Source: Sphingobacterium thalpophilum
Lineage (GTDB): Bacteria > Bacteroidota > Bacteroidia > Sphingobacteriales > Sphingobacteriaceae
Direction of reading: 5' to 3'
Assembly (NCBI RefSeq): GCF_901482695.1
Contig: NZ_LR590484.1
Coordinates: 186,001-250,000 of the forward strand
DNA: 64,000 nucleotides
Under the pieces are notes generated by a model, which saw only the letters and a list, made by a program, of their open reading frames with translations, was not told where the DNA came from and searched no databases. The position numbers were made by a program, and so were the translations under genes. This document shows, in pieces, positions 35,701-43,919 of this stretch. Position 1 is the first letter of the stretch; each line of letters begins with the position of its first letter.

Positions 35701-36396
35701 GACTACCACCTCATCCATCGCTGTGATAGCCATGTCCAGGCTAACCTGGATCTTACTCTGTCCACTGACATTAACTTCCTTGGACTGGTAGCCTAGCATC
35801 GAAAATATCAGCTGATCATTATTTGTCTTAAGACGAATTTCAAATCGCCCGTTTTCGTCACTGGTAGTTCTATTTTCCGTTCCCTTCTCCGTTATGGTAA
35901 CATTGCTAACTGGATTTCCTTTTGAATCTACCACATTTCCCTCTACGTTGCGCTGTTGGATGAAAACCGAATTATTGAAGCCTGCAATAGGTGGATTCCA
36001 GGGTACTGCTGCCGATTTGGCTGCTGGCTTACTTAGTACCACATTGTTGTCCATCATCTTATAGGCGATCTGGTAATTGGCCAGAACATCTTTCAATGCG
36101 TGTTCGAATGGCACGTTCTTGTAATTGACGTCTATCCGTTTAGTGTCGCGTAGCAGGGAAGCTTTATACAGAATATTGTAACCGCTCTGCTCTTCAAAAA
36201 CCTTTAATATGGTTTCGAGTTTAGCATTTTTCTTTTGGATGTTGACTCCTTGTCCAAATGTAATTGCACTCAACTGGAGGTTAGAGGCCAGCAACAAAGG
36301 AATCGCTAATGACATTTTCATAGCCAATTCTTTTTTGGTAGAGATCCTACTTTTAGGCATAGGACCTCCATACCGTTTTTTTTTGTACTTTTGCAT
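32782..36396 (-). CDS. SusC/RagA family TonB-dependent transporter with STN domain
   Basis: 1204 residues. After the signal region (to about residue 50) comes an STN domain (about 55-125; LETILKVFEEQSGYNILYKA, VPFEHALKDVL), which marks transducing receptors that signal to an anti-sigma factor. Then a carboxypeptidase-like beta-sandwich (GNVVDSKGNPVSNVTITEKG), the SusC motif MDEVVVVGYGEQKKVNLTGAV, the plug (NVRGNTSINGGGPLILIDG) and a 22-strand barrel ending YSFGAQLSF. It pairs with SusD downstream and with the FecR/sigma pair upstream. Confidence 0.96.
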   Translation of the reverse strand: MQKYKKKRYGGPMPKSRISTKKELAMKMSLAIPLLLASNLQLSAITFGQGVNIQKKNAKLETILKVFEEQSGYNILYKASLLRDTKRIDVNYKNVPFEHALKDVLANYQIAYKMMDNNVVLSKPAAKSAAVPWNPPIAGFNNSVFIQQRNVEGNVVDSKGNPVSNVTITEKGTENRTTSDENGRFEIRLKTNNDQLIFSMLGYQSKEVNVSGQSKIQVSLDMAITAMDEVVVVGYGEQKKVNLTGAVSQISGKEFEDRPVTQLTQALQGNIPNLNIVFGSGKPGTSGSINVRGNTSINGGGPLILIDGILGTLDRINPNDVESVTVLKDASAAAVYGARGAFGVVLVTTKKGGKNGKTSIEYNNNIGFTTHATNTDFITSGYWNAKINDDAMYNALGYRTTRYTDEDYEELLARVNDKTENPERPWVVIKKDASGNDIYRYYANFDWFNYLYKKTRPKNEHNLSFSGASGNTRYAVSGSKASEQGIFNINPDKFGRYNLRANIASDIRSWLTVSNSTHFFKSSYDWAGLENNFSAVTNNVSNSPTYHYHAMYVPRNPDGTLTGYSGINSYPIGYGLHNALESGTMRGYTRGTEFTNMTEAVLKLGKGLSVTGNYSYREFRSDYSYRQTKQYYSKYPGQLELSSLGALNQDKLRENMEKYAWHFINIFATYQRDFGDHHVSVMGGFNQEDRSHKRIGGIGQDLLSESLNDLDLVIGEKQFEAGGDEWAVRGGFYRANYDYKGKYLLEVSGRYDGTSRFPKHSRFGFFPSFSTGWRISEEKFFAPLKNKINNLKIRYSYGSLGNQEVATYAYISSMSTGQISYLVNGQKLNVANSPAPVAPTLTWEEITTSNIGLDFSLFNNKLDFQSDFYVRQTKGMLSKGKTQPAVFGASEPKENAADLKTKGFELSLLWKDHFDVGGRPFNYSVRAMLSDYQAEITKFANDAGLLSNYYKGQKLGEIWGYHYDGFFKTTEEAQEYAKYVNQDQINRRRVQAPTADLRMLQAGDIKILDLNGDGIIDAGDNTLFNPGDRTIIGNSQPRYSYGLNLGANWNGIDLSAFFQGIGKQNWYPNLEAQAFWSVYARPYDSFIPANFQDKIWSPDNPDAYFPFLRGYTAQNSELSVANDMYMQDVAYLKLRNLTVGYTFPVALTQKAKINKLRLFFSGENLHTWTKLETDYIDPEQVMTDNTGRSYPMGRVYSFGAQLSF

Positions 36397-36455
36397 ACGG
36401 TTGTAATGGTTTTAAGTCTATTAAATCTTTTCAGCTAGTCTTTTCGAAGACAAAA

Positions 36456-36482
36456 TTCAGGAGCGATCGCAACGCTCCTGAA
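36456..36482 (-). terminator. Terminator between fecR and susC
   Basis: Perfect 10-base stem TTCAGGAGCG / CGCTCCTGAA with a 7-base loop, followed on the minus strand by TTTTG. It separates the sigma/FecR transcript from susC. Confidence 0.65.
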
Positions 36483-36496
36483 ATCTTCTTACCTGG

Positions 36497-37699
36497 TTAT
36501 CTTTTTACATAAATTTTCCTCCCTTTCAATTCAAAGTGAATCTCTCCGACTAGTTCGATCGTGCGGAGCAGTTTGTTAATATCATCATATCTTGACACCG
36601 TACCTGAAAACGCAAAGTTATCGGGATGATGATCAAAGTGAACTTCCACGTCATACCATCTACTGATAATTTCCATGACTTCGTCAATGGAGGTATCGTA
36701 AAAAGCAAACTTCCCCTCTTTCCAAGCGGTGAAATAGCGCGGGTCCACCGCGGCCTTTGAAAACTTTTTGTCAGTCAAATGAAATACTGCCTGTTCAGCA
36801 GGACTCAGGTATAGGTTGTCCTGCTGAACATTTAATTTCACTTTGCCTTCCACCAAAGTTGTGACGATCGATTTTCCATAATTTTGAAGGTTAAAGGATG
36901 TCCCCAAAACTTCCAGTTGCTGGTGTCCAGAATTGACAATAAAGGGGACTCGTCGTCCACGATGGACTTGTTTAGCGACTTCGAAATAAGCTTCGCCCTG
37001 CAGTTGAACTTTTCTTTCTTCGCTGATAAAATTGATCGGATAACGAAGTGTAGTAGCAGCATTCAGCCAAATTTTTGTACCGTCCGCCATAACCAGTTTA
37101 TATTCACCGCCTCGTGGTGTAACGATTGTGTTGTACGCTGTCTGCTGATGAAGTGCTTCTGAGCCCTTTAAGCGATAGGATATCAAACCTTTGCCTGATT
37201 TGATAATTTCGAACGCACCATTATCTATAACCGTATCTAATCTTAGTTTTTCGAGGTCTATCCGCTCACCACTTTCCAAAATTATTTCGGCTTTCTGAGA
37301 TCCTGGAACGATTACAGTTGGCGAATTGTCGGCTATCGCAGGGTTATCCGGTCTATTTTTTTGTACATAAAGGAATATCGAGGCAGATACCCCCACCAGC
37401 AACAAAATCGCGGCTATGCGGGCATATTTTAACAGATGAACTGATGATCTCTTTTTATGCGAAGTAGAAATAACTTGCTCTTTTATTCTTTCATCTTGAA
37501 TGATTGTTCTAAAAAGTGCTTCATGTGCTATACCATCATTTGAAGAAGGCCTTACTTCTCCTTCCTCCATCAGCTGTTGCCATGCTTCCAAAAAATCTGG
37601 GTCATTTAGATAATTGGCAAAATTTTCTTTTGCGCGCTCATCTAATGTTTTAGCCAAAAACTGACTGATAATAATTTTATATGCTTCTACTTTGGACAT
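36497..37699 (-). CDS. FecR family anti-sigma factor
   Basis: 400 residues. A cytoplasmic N-terminal helical domain binds the sigma factor; one transmembrane segment follows (about 90-112, YARIAAILLLVGVSASIFLYV). The periplasmic FecR domain has TPRGGEYKLVMADGTKIWLNAATTL (residues split here: YKLVMADGTKIWLNA), VQLQGEAYFEVAK and FIVNSGHQQLEVLGTSFN, ending with the secretin-like DUF4974 domain (DEVMEIISRWYDVEVHFD). It receives the signal from the SusC STN domain and controls the ECF sigma factor encoded just upstream. Confidence 0.95.
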   Translation of the reverse strand: MSKVEAYKIIISQFLAKTLDERAKENFANYLNDPDFLEAWQQLMEEGEVRPSSNDGIAHEALFRTIIQDERIKEQVISTSHKKRSSVHLLKYARIAAILLLVGVSASIFLYVQKNRPDNPAIADNSPTVIVPGSQKAEIILESGERIDLEKLRLDTVIDNGAFEIIKSGKGLISYRLKGSEALHQQTAYNTIVTPRGGEYKLVMADGTKIWLNAATTLRYPINFISEERKVQLQGEAYFEVAKQVHRGRRVPFIVNSGHQQLEVLGTSFNLQNYGKSIVTTLVEGKVKLNVQQDNLYLSPAEQAVFHLTDKKFSKAAVDPRYFTAWKEGKFAFYDTSIDEVMEIISRWYDVEVHFDHHPDNFAFSGTVSRYDDINKLLRTIELVGEIHFELKGRKIYVKR

Positions 37700-37753
37700 C
37701 CTTTTTTGTTGTTCTCTATAGTATTATTCGTACAACTCGAAAGGATGGACTAG

Positions 37754-38344
37754 TCAAAAGATGTTTTTAATTAGAAAAAAGATGAAAAGTAAGCTATCAA
37801 GTTTCAAACGCACAAACTGGCATGCCGCTACAAGGTGATTGCGGACGGTATTTTTGGAAATACCTATTTCTTCGGAGATCTCGGCATAGCTCATCTCCTC
37901 TATTTTACTTTTATTAAAAACAAGCTGTTGTTGCGGTGGTAATCGAGATACAATCTCTTGTAGTATCCTATCCAAATCTCTATGTGCGAGCTTTCGTTCC
38001 AATTCATCGCTCAGCTCATCCCAAGCTGTCAAATGCGATAGTTGATATTTCTGTCTTGACAGTTCCTTTCGAAAGAACGTAATGGCCATTCGTTTCGCAA
38101 CTAAAAATAAGAAAGGAAAGATAGCTTCTGCCGAGGGAATTGAATCGCGTTTCAAAAAAAGCTGTACAAAAATTTCTTGCATAATCTCCTCCACATCTAA
38201 GTCTGAAGCACATACACGACGTACTTTGCGGTACAGCAAAGGTCTATAAAAATCGAAAATTTTTTTAAAAACCTTCTCATCTCCCGATTTAAAGCGATTA
38301 AACTCATCAAGGCTCAACGGAACTGCATTTAAATCCATGGTCAT
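37754..38344 (-). CDS. ECF RNA polymerase sigma-70 factor
   Basis: 196 residues. Region 2: FNRFKSGDEKVFKKIFDFYRPLL and DLDVEEIMQEIFVQLF; region 4: LPPQQQLVFNKSKIEEMSYAEISEEIGISKNTVRNH (given in parts: MSYAEISEEIGIS, NTVRNHLV). It is followed 54 bp later by fecR, the normal arrangement for a Bacteroidota surface-signalling sigma system that induces the susCD operon. The last residues (LLFIFFLI) are unusually hydrophobic. Confidence 0.95.
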   Translation of the reverse strand: MTMDLNAVPLSLDEFNRFKSGDEKVFKKIFDFYRPLLYRKVRRVCASDLDVEEIMQEIFVQLFLKRDSIPSAEAIFPFLFLVAKRMAITFFRKELSRQKYQLSHLTAWDELSDELERKLAHRDLDRILQEIVSRLPPQQQLVFNKSKIEEMSYAEISEEIGISKNTVRNHLVAACQFVRLKLDSLLFIFFLIKNIF

Positions 38345-38375
38345 ATTTTCCCTAGGTTACACTTGGTCTAAGCAA

Positions 38376-38406
38376 CAAAACTTATGTTAAATCTATATAA
38401 ATGCAA
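38376..38406 (-). promoter_or_regulatory. Candidate promoter of the ECF sigma gene
   Basis: On the minus strand TTG (38404-38406), 20 bases, then AAGTTTTG (38376-38383): seven of eight positions of TAnnTTTG with the usual spacing, 32 bases before the start codon. Confidence 0.4.
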
Positions 38407-38860
38407 GATTATTTCAAAATGAAATCTAGGCAAGTTCGGATTTCGACCGGCGTCAAAACCAGTAGTTATAGCACAGCATCGGTGAAGCTACAGTGCCATC
38501 AGCGGCATCTACCAGTTTATGCATCAAACGATACTTAGCAGTACTGACGTCTTTGGTGGCGATCTTTTTATCAGAAGTATTGCTCATGCTTCTCTTGTGA
38601 TTATGCCTATTGATAGGGCGGTATGCTTCCTCCTAGTAAAAACATTTAAAATGAAGACGTAAAGTAGACGGACATGTCATGTACTGCTGCTGGATATTTC
38701 GGTAAAAAAATAAGCAGCATTTTAGCTTAATCAATTAAAAATATGATTAATTTCGAAGCAGACTAAAATTGTCTATTTAAGGGTTTAGACGGAGAGACAT
38801 TCTATGATGGGCAAACTCAACCTAAGAAGTGTCTTTCCTATGATGATGGGTGAAATTTTT
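38407..38860. other. Intergenic stretch without a recognised gene
   Basis: About 450 bases between the sigma gene promoter and the lipoprotein gene. A 44-codon minus-strand frame (38453-38587) exists but has no family features. The last ~100 bases presumably hold the promoter of the lipoprotein gene. Confidence 0.35.
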
Positions 38861-39574
38861 ATGAAGAGACTCGCACTATTTACACTTTCCATGAGCGTCA
38901 CTGTTTCGGGTTGCAGTGTATTCCAAAAAAACAGCAAAAAGGCGTTTAACGATGGCTTTTATACACAAAATATAGACGGCATAAAGCAACGCGTCTATAT
39001 TGATGTAGCTGATGAAATTATACGGATACATCCATCCGAACTAAAGGAAAATGGCATATCTGTGATTGATACGGCAAATTTCTATGAATTTCAAAAAAGT
39101 AAATTGAAAACAAATACCGAAGAAGCTATTCCATTCAGTAAAGCTTCTTTCGATATTGATTTTTTGACGATACCTCTAAAATTCCGTCCTTCACAGGGGG
39201 GAGTTCCCTTACAGTTAAACACTAATTTGAACGGTGCAGGATATTTTGGATATAGACGGGACAGATACATCATCGACTACAGTACAAATCCCTTGGGCAG
39301 ATCAGAGCGCAACATGAATCATTTTGGATTTTCAGTAGGCGCTTTCACAGGTTTTGGAAATACATCGATATCGCCCACCAACACCAATAATTTGATAGAA
39401 CAGGAGTATGATGGTGTTGTTTGGAGCAAGGGACTGGCAGGAATTTTTGCTGTCAATAATTTTACGGTCGGAATGGCTTTGGGGTTCGATCATCTATTAG
39501 GCAGCAACCGGCGGATCTGGATTTATCAGAATAAATTCTGGTACGGACTCGCTTTCGGACTTAACTTAAATTAA
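38861..39574 (+). CDS. Lipoprotein with beta-barrel-like C-terminus, unknown function
   Basis: 237 residues from the ATG at 38861 (MKRLALFTLS); the frame is open further upstream to 38804 but the internal start gives a proper lipoprotein signal with lipobox TVSGC. The mature part has a domain with a helix-strand start (YIDVADEIIRIHPSELKENG) and glycine-rich strands at the end (FGFSVGAFTGFGNTSI, FTVGMALGFDHLLG, FWYGLAFGLNLN), suggesting a small membrane-associated beta domain. No family recognised. Confidence 0.72.
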   Translation: MKRLALFTLSMSVTVSGCSVFQKNSKKAFNDGFYTQNIDGIKQRVYIDVADEIIRIHPSELKENGISVIDTANFYEFQKSKLKTNTEEAIPFSKASFDIDFLTIPLKFRPSQGGVPLQLNTNLNGAGYFGYRRDRYIIDYSTNPLGRSERNMNHFGFSVGAFTGFGNTSISPTNTNNLIEQEYDGVVWSKGLAGIFAVNNFTVGMALGFDHLLGSNRRIWIYQNKFWYGLAFGLNLN

Positions 39575-39719
39575 CCCAAAAACTCGCTTGTCAAATGTAA
39601 GACGCAATTTACACTTCTTGGTAGTGGCAACAAATCTCAGTGCACTCTAGATACATAATCTTCAGGGATTGATATCAATGTGAAGAAAGTAGGTAATACT
39701 TTTAACTTCAATTTTGGTG

Positions 39720-39810
39720 CTAATCATTTAACGCCTGTTCTAAAATAGAAAAGCCTATATTCGTCACGTCAACAGCTGTATTGGATAAAATAACAATCGC
39801 TTTTTGTTGT
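39720..39810 (-). pseudogene. 3' piece of the serine hydrolase gene, separated by the IS element
   Basis: Directly outside the left end of the insertion sequence, the minus strand reads QQKAIVILSNTAVDV and then FSILEQALND before a stop: the standard last strand and helix of class C beta-lactamase-like serine hydrolases. It continues in frame from the interrupted gene at 42428-43763 if the element and one copy of a 5-base duplication are removed. Confidence 0.8.
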
Positions 39811-39855
39811 TGCATATTCCGGTGATGTTGACCCCTTTCCGGCGATACTGACCCC
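39811..39855 (+). repeat. Left terminal repeats of the IS21 element
   Basis: Two adjacent 20-base copies (39816-39835 and 39836-39855) of the form TTCCGG-n8-GACCCC, likely transposase binding sites; the outer one belongs to the terminal inverted repeat. Confidence 0.7.
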
Positions 39856-39901
39856 TCTGATTTTGGTTATCTGGGGGATTTTTACCAATAGCCTGACAAT
39901 A

Positions 39902-40618
39902 TTACCTTTTTTTTCTTAGACTTTCACCCTTAAGTTCAATTCGGTGAGAAGTATGTACAATCCGGTCCAATACAGCGTCCGCAATTGTATCTTCCCCAAT
40001 CACATCATACCAGCTTGCGACCGGAAGCTGACTGGCTATAATGGTGGATGACCTGGCATGCCTATCTTCAATAATTTCCATCAGGTCCAGTCTTTGCTGC
40101 TGATCCAGATTTACAAGACCAAAGTCATCCAGGATCAGCAGGTCAGATTTTGCAATCCTGTCTAGAAGTTTGTGCATTGATCCTTCCAGTCTGGCAATCT
40201 TGGTTCGCTGGAGCAGCTTCTGTAGATTGAAGTATAAGACCTTTTTTCCCTGTGAGCACGCTTTTAACCCAAGGGCTGAGGCCAGAAAGCTTTTTCCGCA
40301 CCCCGTCGCGCCCGATATCAGTAGCGGCTCACCTCTTTCAATATACCCGCCAGTAATCAGGTCTGCAATCTGGGCTTTGTCCATACCGCGTTTGGGATCC
40401 ATATTGAGCTCCTCAATCGATGCCTGATAACGAAAGGCAGCATTCTTTTTTAGTCTGTCAAACCGTTTTTCGTCCCTGCTGTCCAGCTCTGACTGCAGGA
40501 GAAGCTGCAATCCATCCTCAAAGTTAAGTTCTGTCATACGACGCGTTTCTACCAATGCTTTCCAGCTACGCTCCATACCCAATAGGCGGAGACTTCTCAT
40601 GTTGTGTTCGATGTTCAC
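39902..40618 (-). CDS. istB: IstB-like ATP-binding transposition helper
   Basis: 238 residues, the normal IstB size. N-terminal helical region with RSLRLLGMERSW, then the AAA+ core: Walker A ISGATGCGKSFLA (about 101-113), Walker B LLILDDFG, sensor segment STIIASQLPVASWYD and the arginine-containing DAVLDRIVHTSHRIEL end. IstB hydrolyses ATP and recruits the IstA transposase to target DNA. It starts 17 bp after istA. Confidence 0.95.
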   Translation of the reverse strand: MNIEHNMRSLRLLGMERSWKALVETRRMTELNFEDGLQLLLQSELDSRDEKRFDRLKKNAAFRYQASIEELNMDPKRGMDKAQIADLITGGYIERGEPLLISGATGCGKSFLASALGLKACSQGKKVLYFNLQKLLQRTKIARLEGSMHKLLDRIAKSDLLILDDFGLVNLDQQQRLDLMEIIEDRHARSSTIIASQLPVASWYDVIGEDTIADAVLDRIVHTSHRIELKGESLRKKR

Positions 40619-40635
40619 TGTAATTGATTTTTATG

Positions 40636-42189
40636 TTATGAATAATACTCCCGGTTCCTGATATTTTCGTGCAGGGGAAGTTTTTTTTCGGTCGGTGCCC
40701 CGCCGTGCTCCGGAAAGTTTACCATACCGGTTATTAAAAGACCTTCAACAAACTTATACCGTAGCTGGCGATGAGTAATAGCCACCCGACAGGCCTTTAT
40801 AAACAGGTCGCTGTAGGTCCTTTGAAGCCTGAACAGCCCATCACATGTCCTGTAAAGCTGTTCAGGATGGCGTTTCTGGTCAAAGATCATCTGTACCAGT
40901 TCACTGAATACCGGGGATATGGCATTTGCTCTTGTCAGGTAATGGGCAGGGTTCTTTTTTCTGAACTCACGGTACTTGGCATCCAAATGTTCCTCCAGGG
41001 TGGTATAAGCATTCTGTTTTGGGCTCCTCTGATGCAGGGCGACCTGTTTTCCTCCAACAAAGATGTGCACGAGATTTTTGGTGTAGATAACCTGTGCTTT
41101 CTTTCCGATATAGCAACTGGGTGCACTATAGAAGTGTCTGTCCCTGCCAAGATAGACGTGCCCGTTTTCACCGATCTTAAGCTCCGCATAATATTTTAGT
41201 GCAAAGCGATGCTCGGGTAATGGTAACAGAAGATGTTTTTCACAGCTGAGGAACCGTTCCTGCCGACAATAACTCCTGTTCTGCATACGCGTCTGGTTCA
41301 GCTTCAATACACAGTCTTCAACGGCGCTGTTGAGGGCTGATAATGAGAAAAAGCTCCTGTTTCGAAGTTTGGCAAATACCTGCGTATAAATGATCTTTAC
41401 ATGGTTTTCTACGGCACTCTTGTCCCTGGGCTTTCCAGCGCGTGCAGGAACGATAACAGTACCGTAATGATTGGCCAGATCTTCCATACAGCGGTTGATT
41501 TCCGGTTCGTACCTGTCACTTTTTATAACCGCAGACTTAAGATTGTCCGGAACGATACATCTTGGCACCCCGCCAAGAAACTGTATACATTTATCCAGCG
41601 CGTCCAAAAAGTCGGGTGTCTTCTGGCTCGGCACAGCTGTGGCATAACAATAATTGGAAAAAGGAAGACAGGCCACAAATATCTCACAATTTATGATCTC
41701 ACCGGTATTGCCATCGATAAAATGAAGCTTCTTGCCGGAAAAGTCGATATAAAGTTTATCTGCTGGCGTATGTTCCATGACCATCGAGCTGCGCTTCTGT
41801 ACTTTGAGATATTGCCCCAGGTGGAAACAGAACTGTGAAAGTTCATAGCCGTCCGACACGCTTTGCTTATATTCTTCCCAAAGAAGTTTACGGGTAACAC
41901 CGGGACGGCCGAGTTCTTGCTGAAAATAGGAAAGCCGCTCTTTGAAATCCTCAAACCGGGCATCACGATAGGCTGGATTACCGGCATTCAGAAGCCCGTC
42001 GAGAATCGGATCCTCCAGTTCCAGCAGCTCGTTCATGTTGAGCTTTGCCTGACCGATCTTGAAAAGATAGGTCTTTACGGTGTTCTTACTCAGTGATAAA
42101 CAACGTGCTATCGCTTTTATGGCATAGCCCTGCTGTTTCAATCTTATCAATTGTTTTATCTGACTCATGGGTCTTGATTTACCGGCCAT
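40636..42189 (-). CDS. istA: IS21-family transposase IstA
   Basis: 517 residues from the ATG at 42189 (MAGKSRPMSQIKQLI). A longer frame to 42270 runs into the terminal repeat array and is unlikely to be translated. An N-terminal helix-turn-helix (QGYAIKAIARCLSLSKNTVKTYL) is followed by the DDE integrase core: TPADKLYIDFSGKKL with the first Asp, CIVPDNLKSAVIKSD with the second, and KPRDKSAVENHVKI with the Glu. A C-terminal beta domain binds the ends. It appears intact. Confidence 0.95.
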   Translation of the reverse strand: MAGKSRPMSQIKQLIRLKQQGYAIKAIARCLSLSKNTVKTYLFKIGQAKLNMNELLELEDPILDGLLNAGNPAYRDARFEDFKERLSYFQQELGRPGVTRKLLWEEYKQSVSDGYELSQFCFHLGQYLKVQKRSSMVMEHTPADKLYIDFSGKKLHFIDGNTGEIINCEIFVACLPFSNYCYATAVPSQKTPDFLDALDKCIQFLGGVPRCIVPDNLKSAVIKSDRYEPEINRCMEDLANHYGTVIVPARAGKPRDKSAVENHVKIIYTQVFAKLRNRSFFSLSALNSAVEDCVLKLNQTRMQNRSYCRQERFLSCEKHLLLPLPEHRFALKYYAELKIGENGHVYLGRDRHFYSAPSCYIGKKAQVIYTKNLVHIFVGGKQVALHQRSPKQNAYTTLEEHLDAKYREFRKKNPAHYLTRANAISPVFSELVQMIFDQKRHPEQLYRTCDGLFRLQRTYSDLFIKACRVAITHRQLRYKFVEGLLITGMVNFPEHGGAPTEKKLPLHENIRNREYYS

Positions 42190-42237
42190 TGGAATAACTC
42201 TTAAAAATCTTATCCCAAATAAATCAAAATAACCAAG

Positions 42238-42427
42238 GGGGTCAAGATGCTCCGGAATTACCACCAACATTATTTTTGAGGGGTCAGTATGATCCGGAAT
42301 AAATCCATCTAAATCTTATTAGGGGGTCAACATCTGCCGGAATGGCATGCGATAACTCAATGGAATCGCGCATATACTCCAGTGCAAAGTGCCGGAATCA
42401 TGGGGTCAATTTACTCCGGAATATGCA
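42238..42427 (-). repeat. Right terminal repeat array of the IS21 element
   Basis: Four 21-base copies of GGGGTCA-n7-CCGGAAT at 42238-42258, 42280-42300, 42323-42343 and 42402-42422. The first three are 42-43 bases apart, about four helical turns. They are probably multiple IstA binding sites upstream of istA; the outermost forms the right inverted end. Confidence 0.75.
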
Positions 42428-43763
42428 GGTGTGTATCATTAAATGCAACGAAAGATCTAAATCCTCCAGTGCCTCCAGAATGATAAAATATTTGCTGATT
42501 TTCGAGTTTTTCAATTCGCCAGCCAAGCCCCATTGTTTGTTCGGCAGCGCTGAAAGTTTCTTTATGGCTCAATTCGATCGCATTCGCCAAGTTATTCTTT
42601 GAGCCTAACTGCGCTTTCATAAAAATTATCATATCATCGAGCGTTGACCGAATTGCACCGGAACCCGACAACGGGCCTAAATGCCAATTGGAAGAAGCCT
42701 TACCTCTTTCATCATACCCTTGAATAACGCCTACATCCTTCAATGATGTTTTGTTCATCCCTAGTGCCAAAAAAATATTTTCATTTAGCAGCTGTGCAAA
42801 CGTTTTACTATTTTGACGTTCTAAAATCACGCCTAGTAATCCCGCCCCCAAGTTTGAATAAGAAAACCGGCTTCCGGGTTGGGCAACAACTTTGTAATTT
42901 TTCAGGTAATGGAAAAGGGAATCTGACGTGTAATGACGATACGGATCCTCAATGATCACATTGCCAGAAAAAATGTTTTCAGGAAGCCGGGGTAATCCAG
43001 AGGTATGATTAGACAACTGCATCAGCGATATTGTCTTATTTTGGTAGCTTAATGGAGGAATAGAATCGGGTAAATACTGATTGACAGGATCATTCAATGT
43101 CATCTTTCCTTCAACGACTTCCTTGGCTAATAATAGAGAGGTAAATACTTTTGTAACTGACCCAATTTCAAAGATGCTTTCAGAAGATGCTGGTAGAGCC
43201 TGAATCGTTTTGTCAGTGGTTCCATAACTATATTTCCTTTCTTTGTTACCTTCAATTATAGCTAGTATGATACCAGCAGCGTTTTCCTTTTGGATATAGG
43301 GCCTAACGAATTTCTCTACCCATAAATCTAAAGAATCTTTCATTGGATTGCTACTCGCGACCTTGTAATCCTTTTCTTTGGCCACAAAAGGGATTTCTTT
43401 AAAATTCATCCTGATGATCTTCTTTTCTTCATCAAGCAGAATCGAAAATAACTGGTCGGAATTTTCAAACTTAATCGCATAGTTATATCCATTCGCCGCT
43501 GTATCAACAAAAGAAAAACTCTGCATCTGCCCTGTCTTCGCTACAAATTTCTTCATCCCAAGCGTGAACTTTTCCTTTGGCATTCTAGTTTTATAACTAT
43601 TGGATGCCTGTTCATAAATACGATCGGGTTGCCTTTCATTAAATAGCTGCTGAATCTCTTTCATCGCACGATCGTAAACCGAACGATTACCCTGAGCCTC
43701 TGCAAGCAGGAAGGAAAATTGAAGCAAAAGGACAAAAAAGCTATAATTTCCTATATTTTTCAT
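42428..43763 (-). pseudogene. Serine hydrolase (beta-lactamase fold) gene interrupted by the IS21 element
   Basis: From the ATG at 43763 a signal peptide (…LLLQFSFLLAEAQG) leads to a DUF3887-like N-terminal domain and then a class C serine hydrolase domain: EIGSVTKVFTS with the nucleophile Ser202 and Lys205, FSYSNLGAGLLG (YxN motif), and FYHSGGTGGF (HxG-type motif). The frame enters the IS end and stops at 42411, replacing the last ~30 residues with HIPE. The missing end is at 39720-39810. The truncated product lacks the final beta-strand and helix of the fold and is probably inactive or unstable. A longer start at 43811 is also in frame. Confidence 0.88.
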
Positions 43764-43859
43764 CTGTCGGTTTGTATTTTCTAAATTTAAGGTTTCAAAA
43801 CGATAAATCATACTGCAAGCAATGCTGTGACCAAATGTTTATGGCGCAATAATAAAAAA

Positions 43860-43884
43860 GGGCCGCTGTATATGATGCGGCCCC
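43860..43884 (-). terminator. Rho-independent terminator after the M16 peptidase gene
   Basis: Seven-base GC-rich stem GGGCCGC / GCGGCCC with a 10-base loop, followed on the minus strand by six T. Confidence 0.75.
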
Positions 43885-43919
43885 AATAAACTATAAACAC
43901 TGAAACAACTTTCATTGGA

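Larger units (their letters stand above)
39811..42427 (-). mobile_element. IS21-family insertion sequence (2617 bp)
   Basis: Encodes IstA and IstB in the IS21 order. Both ends begin TGCATATTCCGG and reach TTGACCCC after 25-26 bases, so they form inverted termini with the TG...CA ends typical of the family. Flanking five-base sequences GTTGT (39806-39810) and GGTGT (42428-42432) match at four of five positions and fit a slightly altered target duplication. The element sits inside a serine hydrolase gene, and both halves are still readable, so the insertion is fairly recent. Both genes are full length. Confidence 0.9.

Noticed and set aside
38453..38587. 44-codon minus-strand ORF starting MSNTSDKKIATKDV
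   Set aside because: It has an ATG and stop but no signal, family pattern or conserved context; could be chance.
39667..39747. Plus-strand stretch reading INVKKVGNTFNFNFGANH
   Set aside because: It overlaps the hydrolase 3' piece on the other strand and has no start; the hydrolase reading has clear family similarity.
42190..42270. Longer istA start at 42270
   Set aside because: The extension would be translated from the terminal repeat array and lacks family similarity; the ATG at 42189 directly precedes the helix-turn-helix.
42322..42347. A possible right IS end at GGCA (42347)
   Set aside because: It looks like a terminal repeat, but the sequence at 42402-42427 matches the left end much better (TGCATATTCCGG) and rejoins the interrupted gene in frame, so 42347 is only an inner repeat copy.
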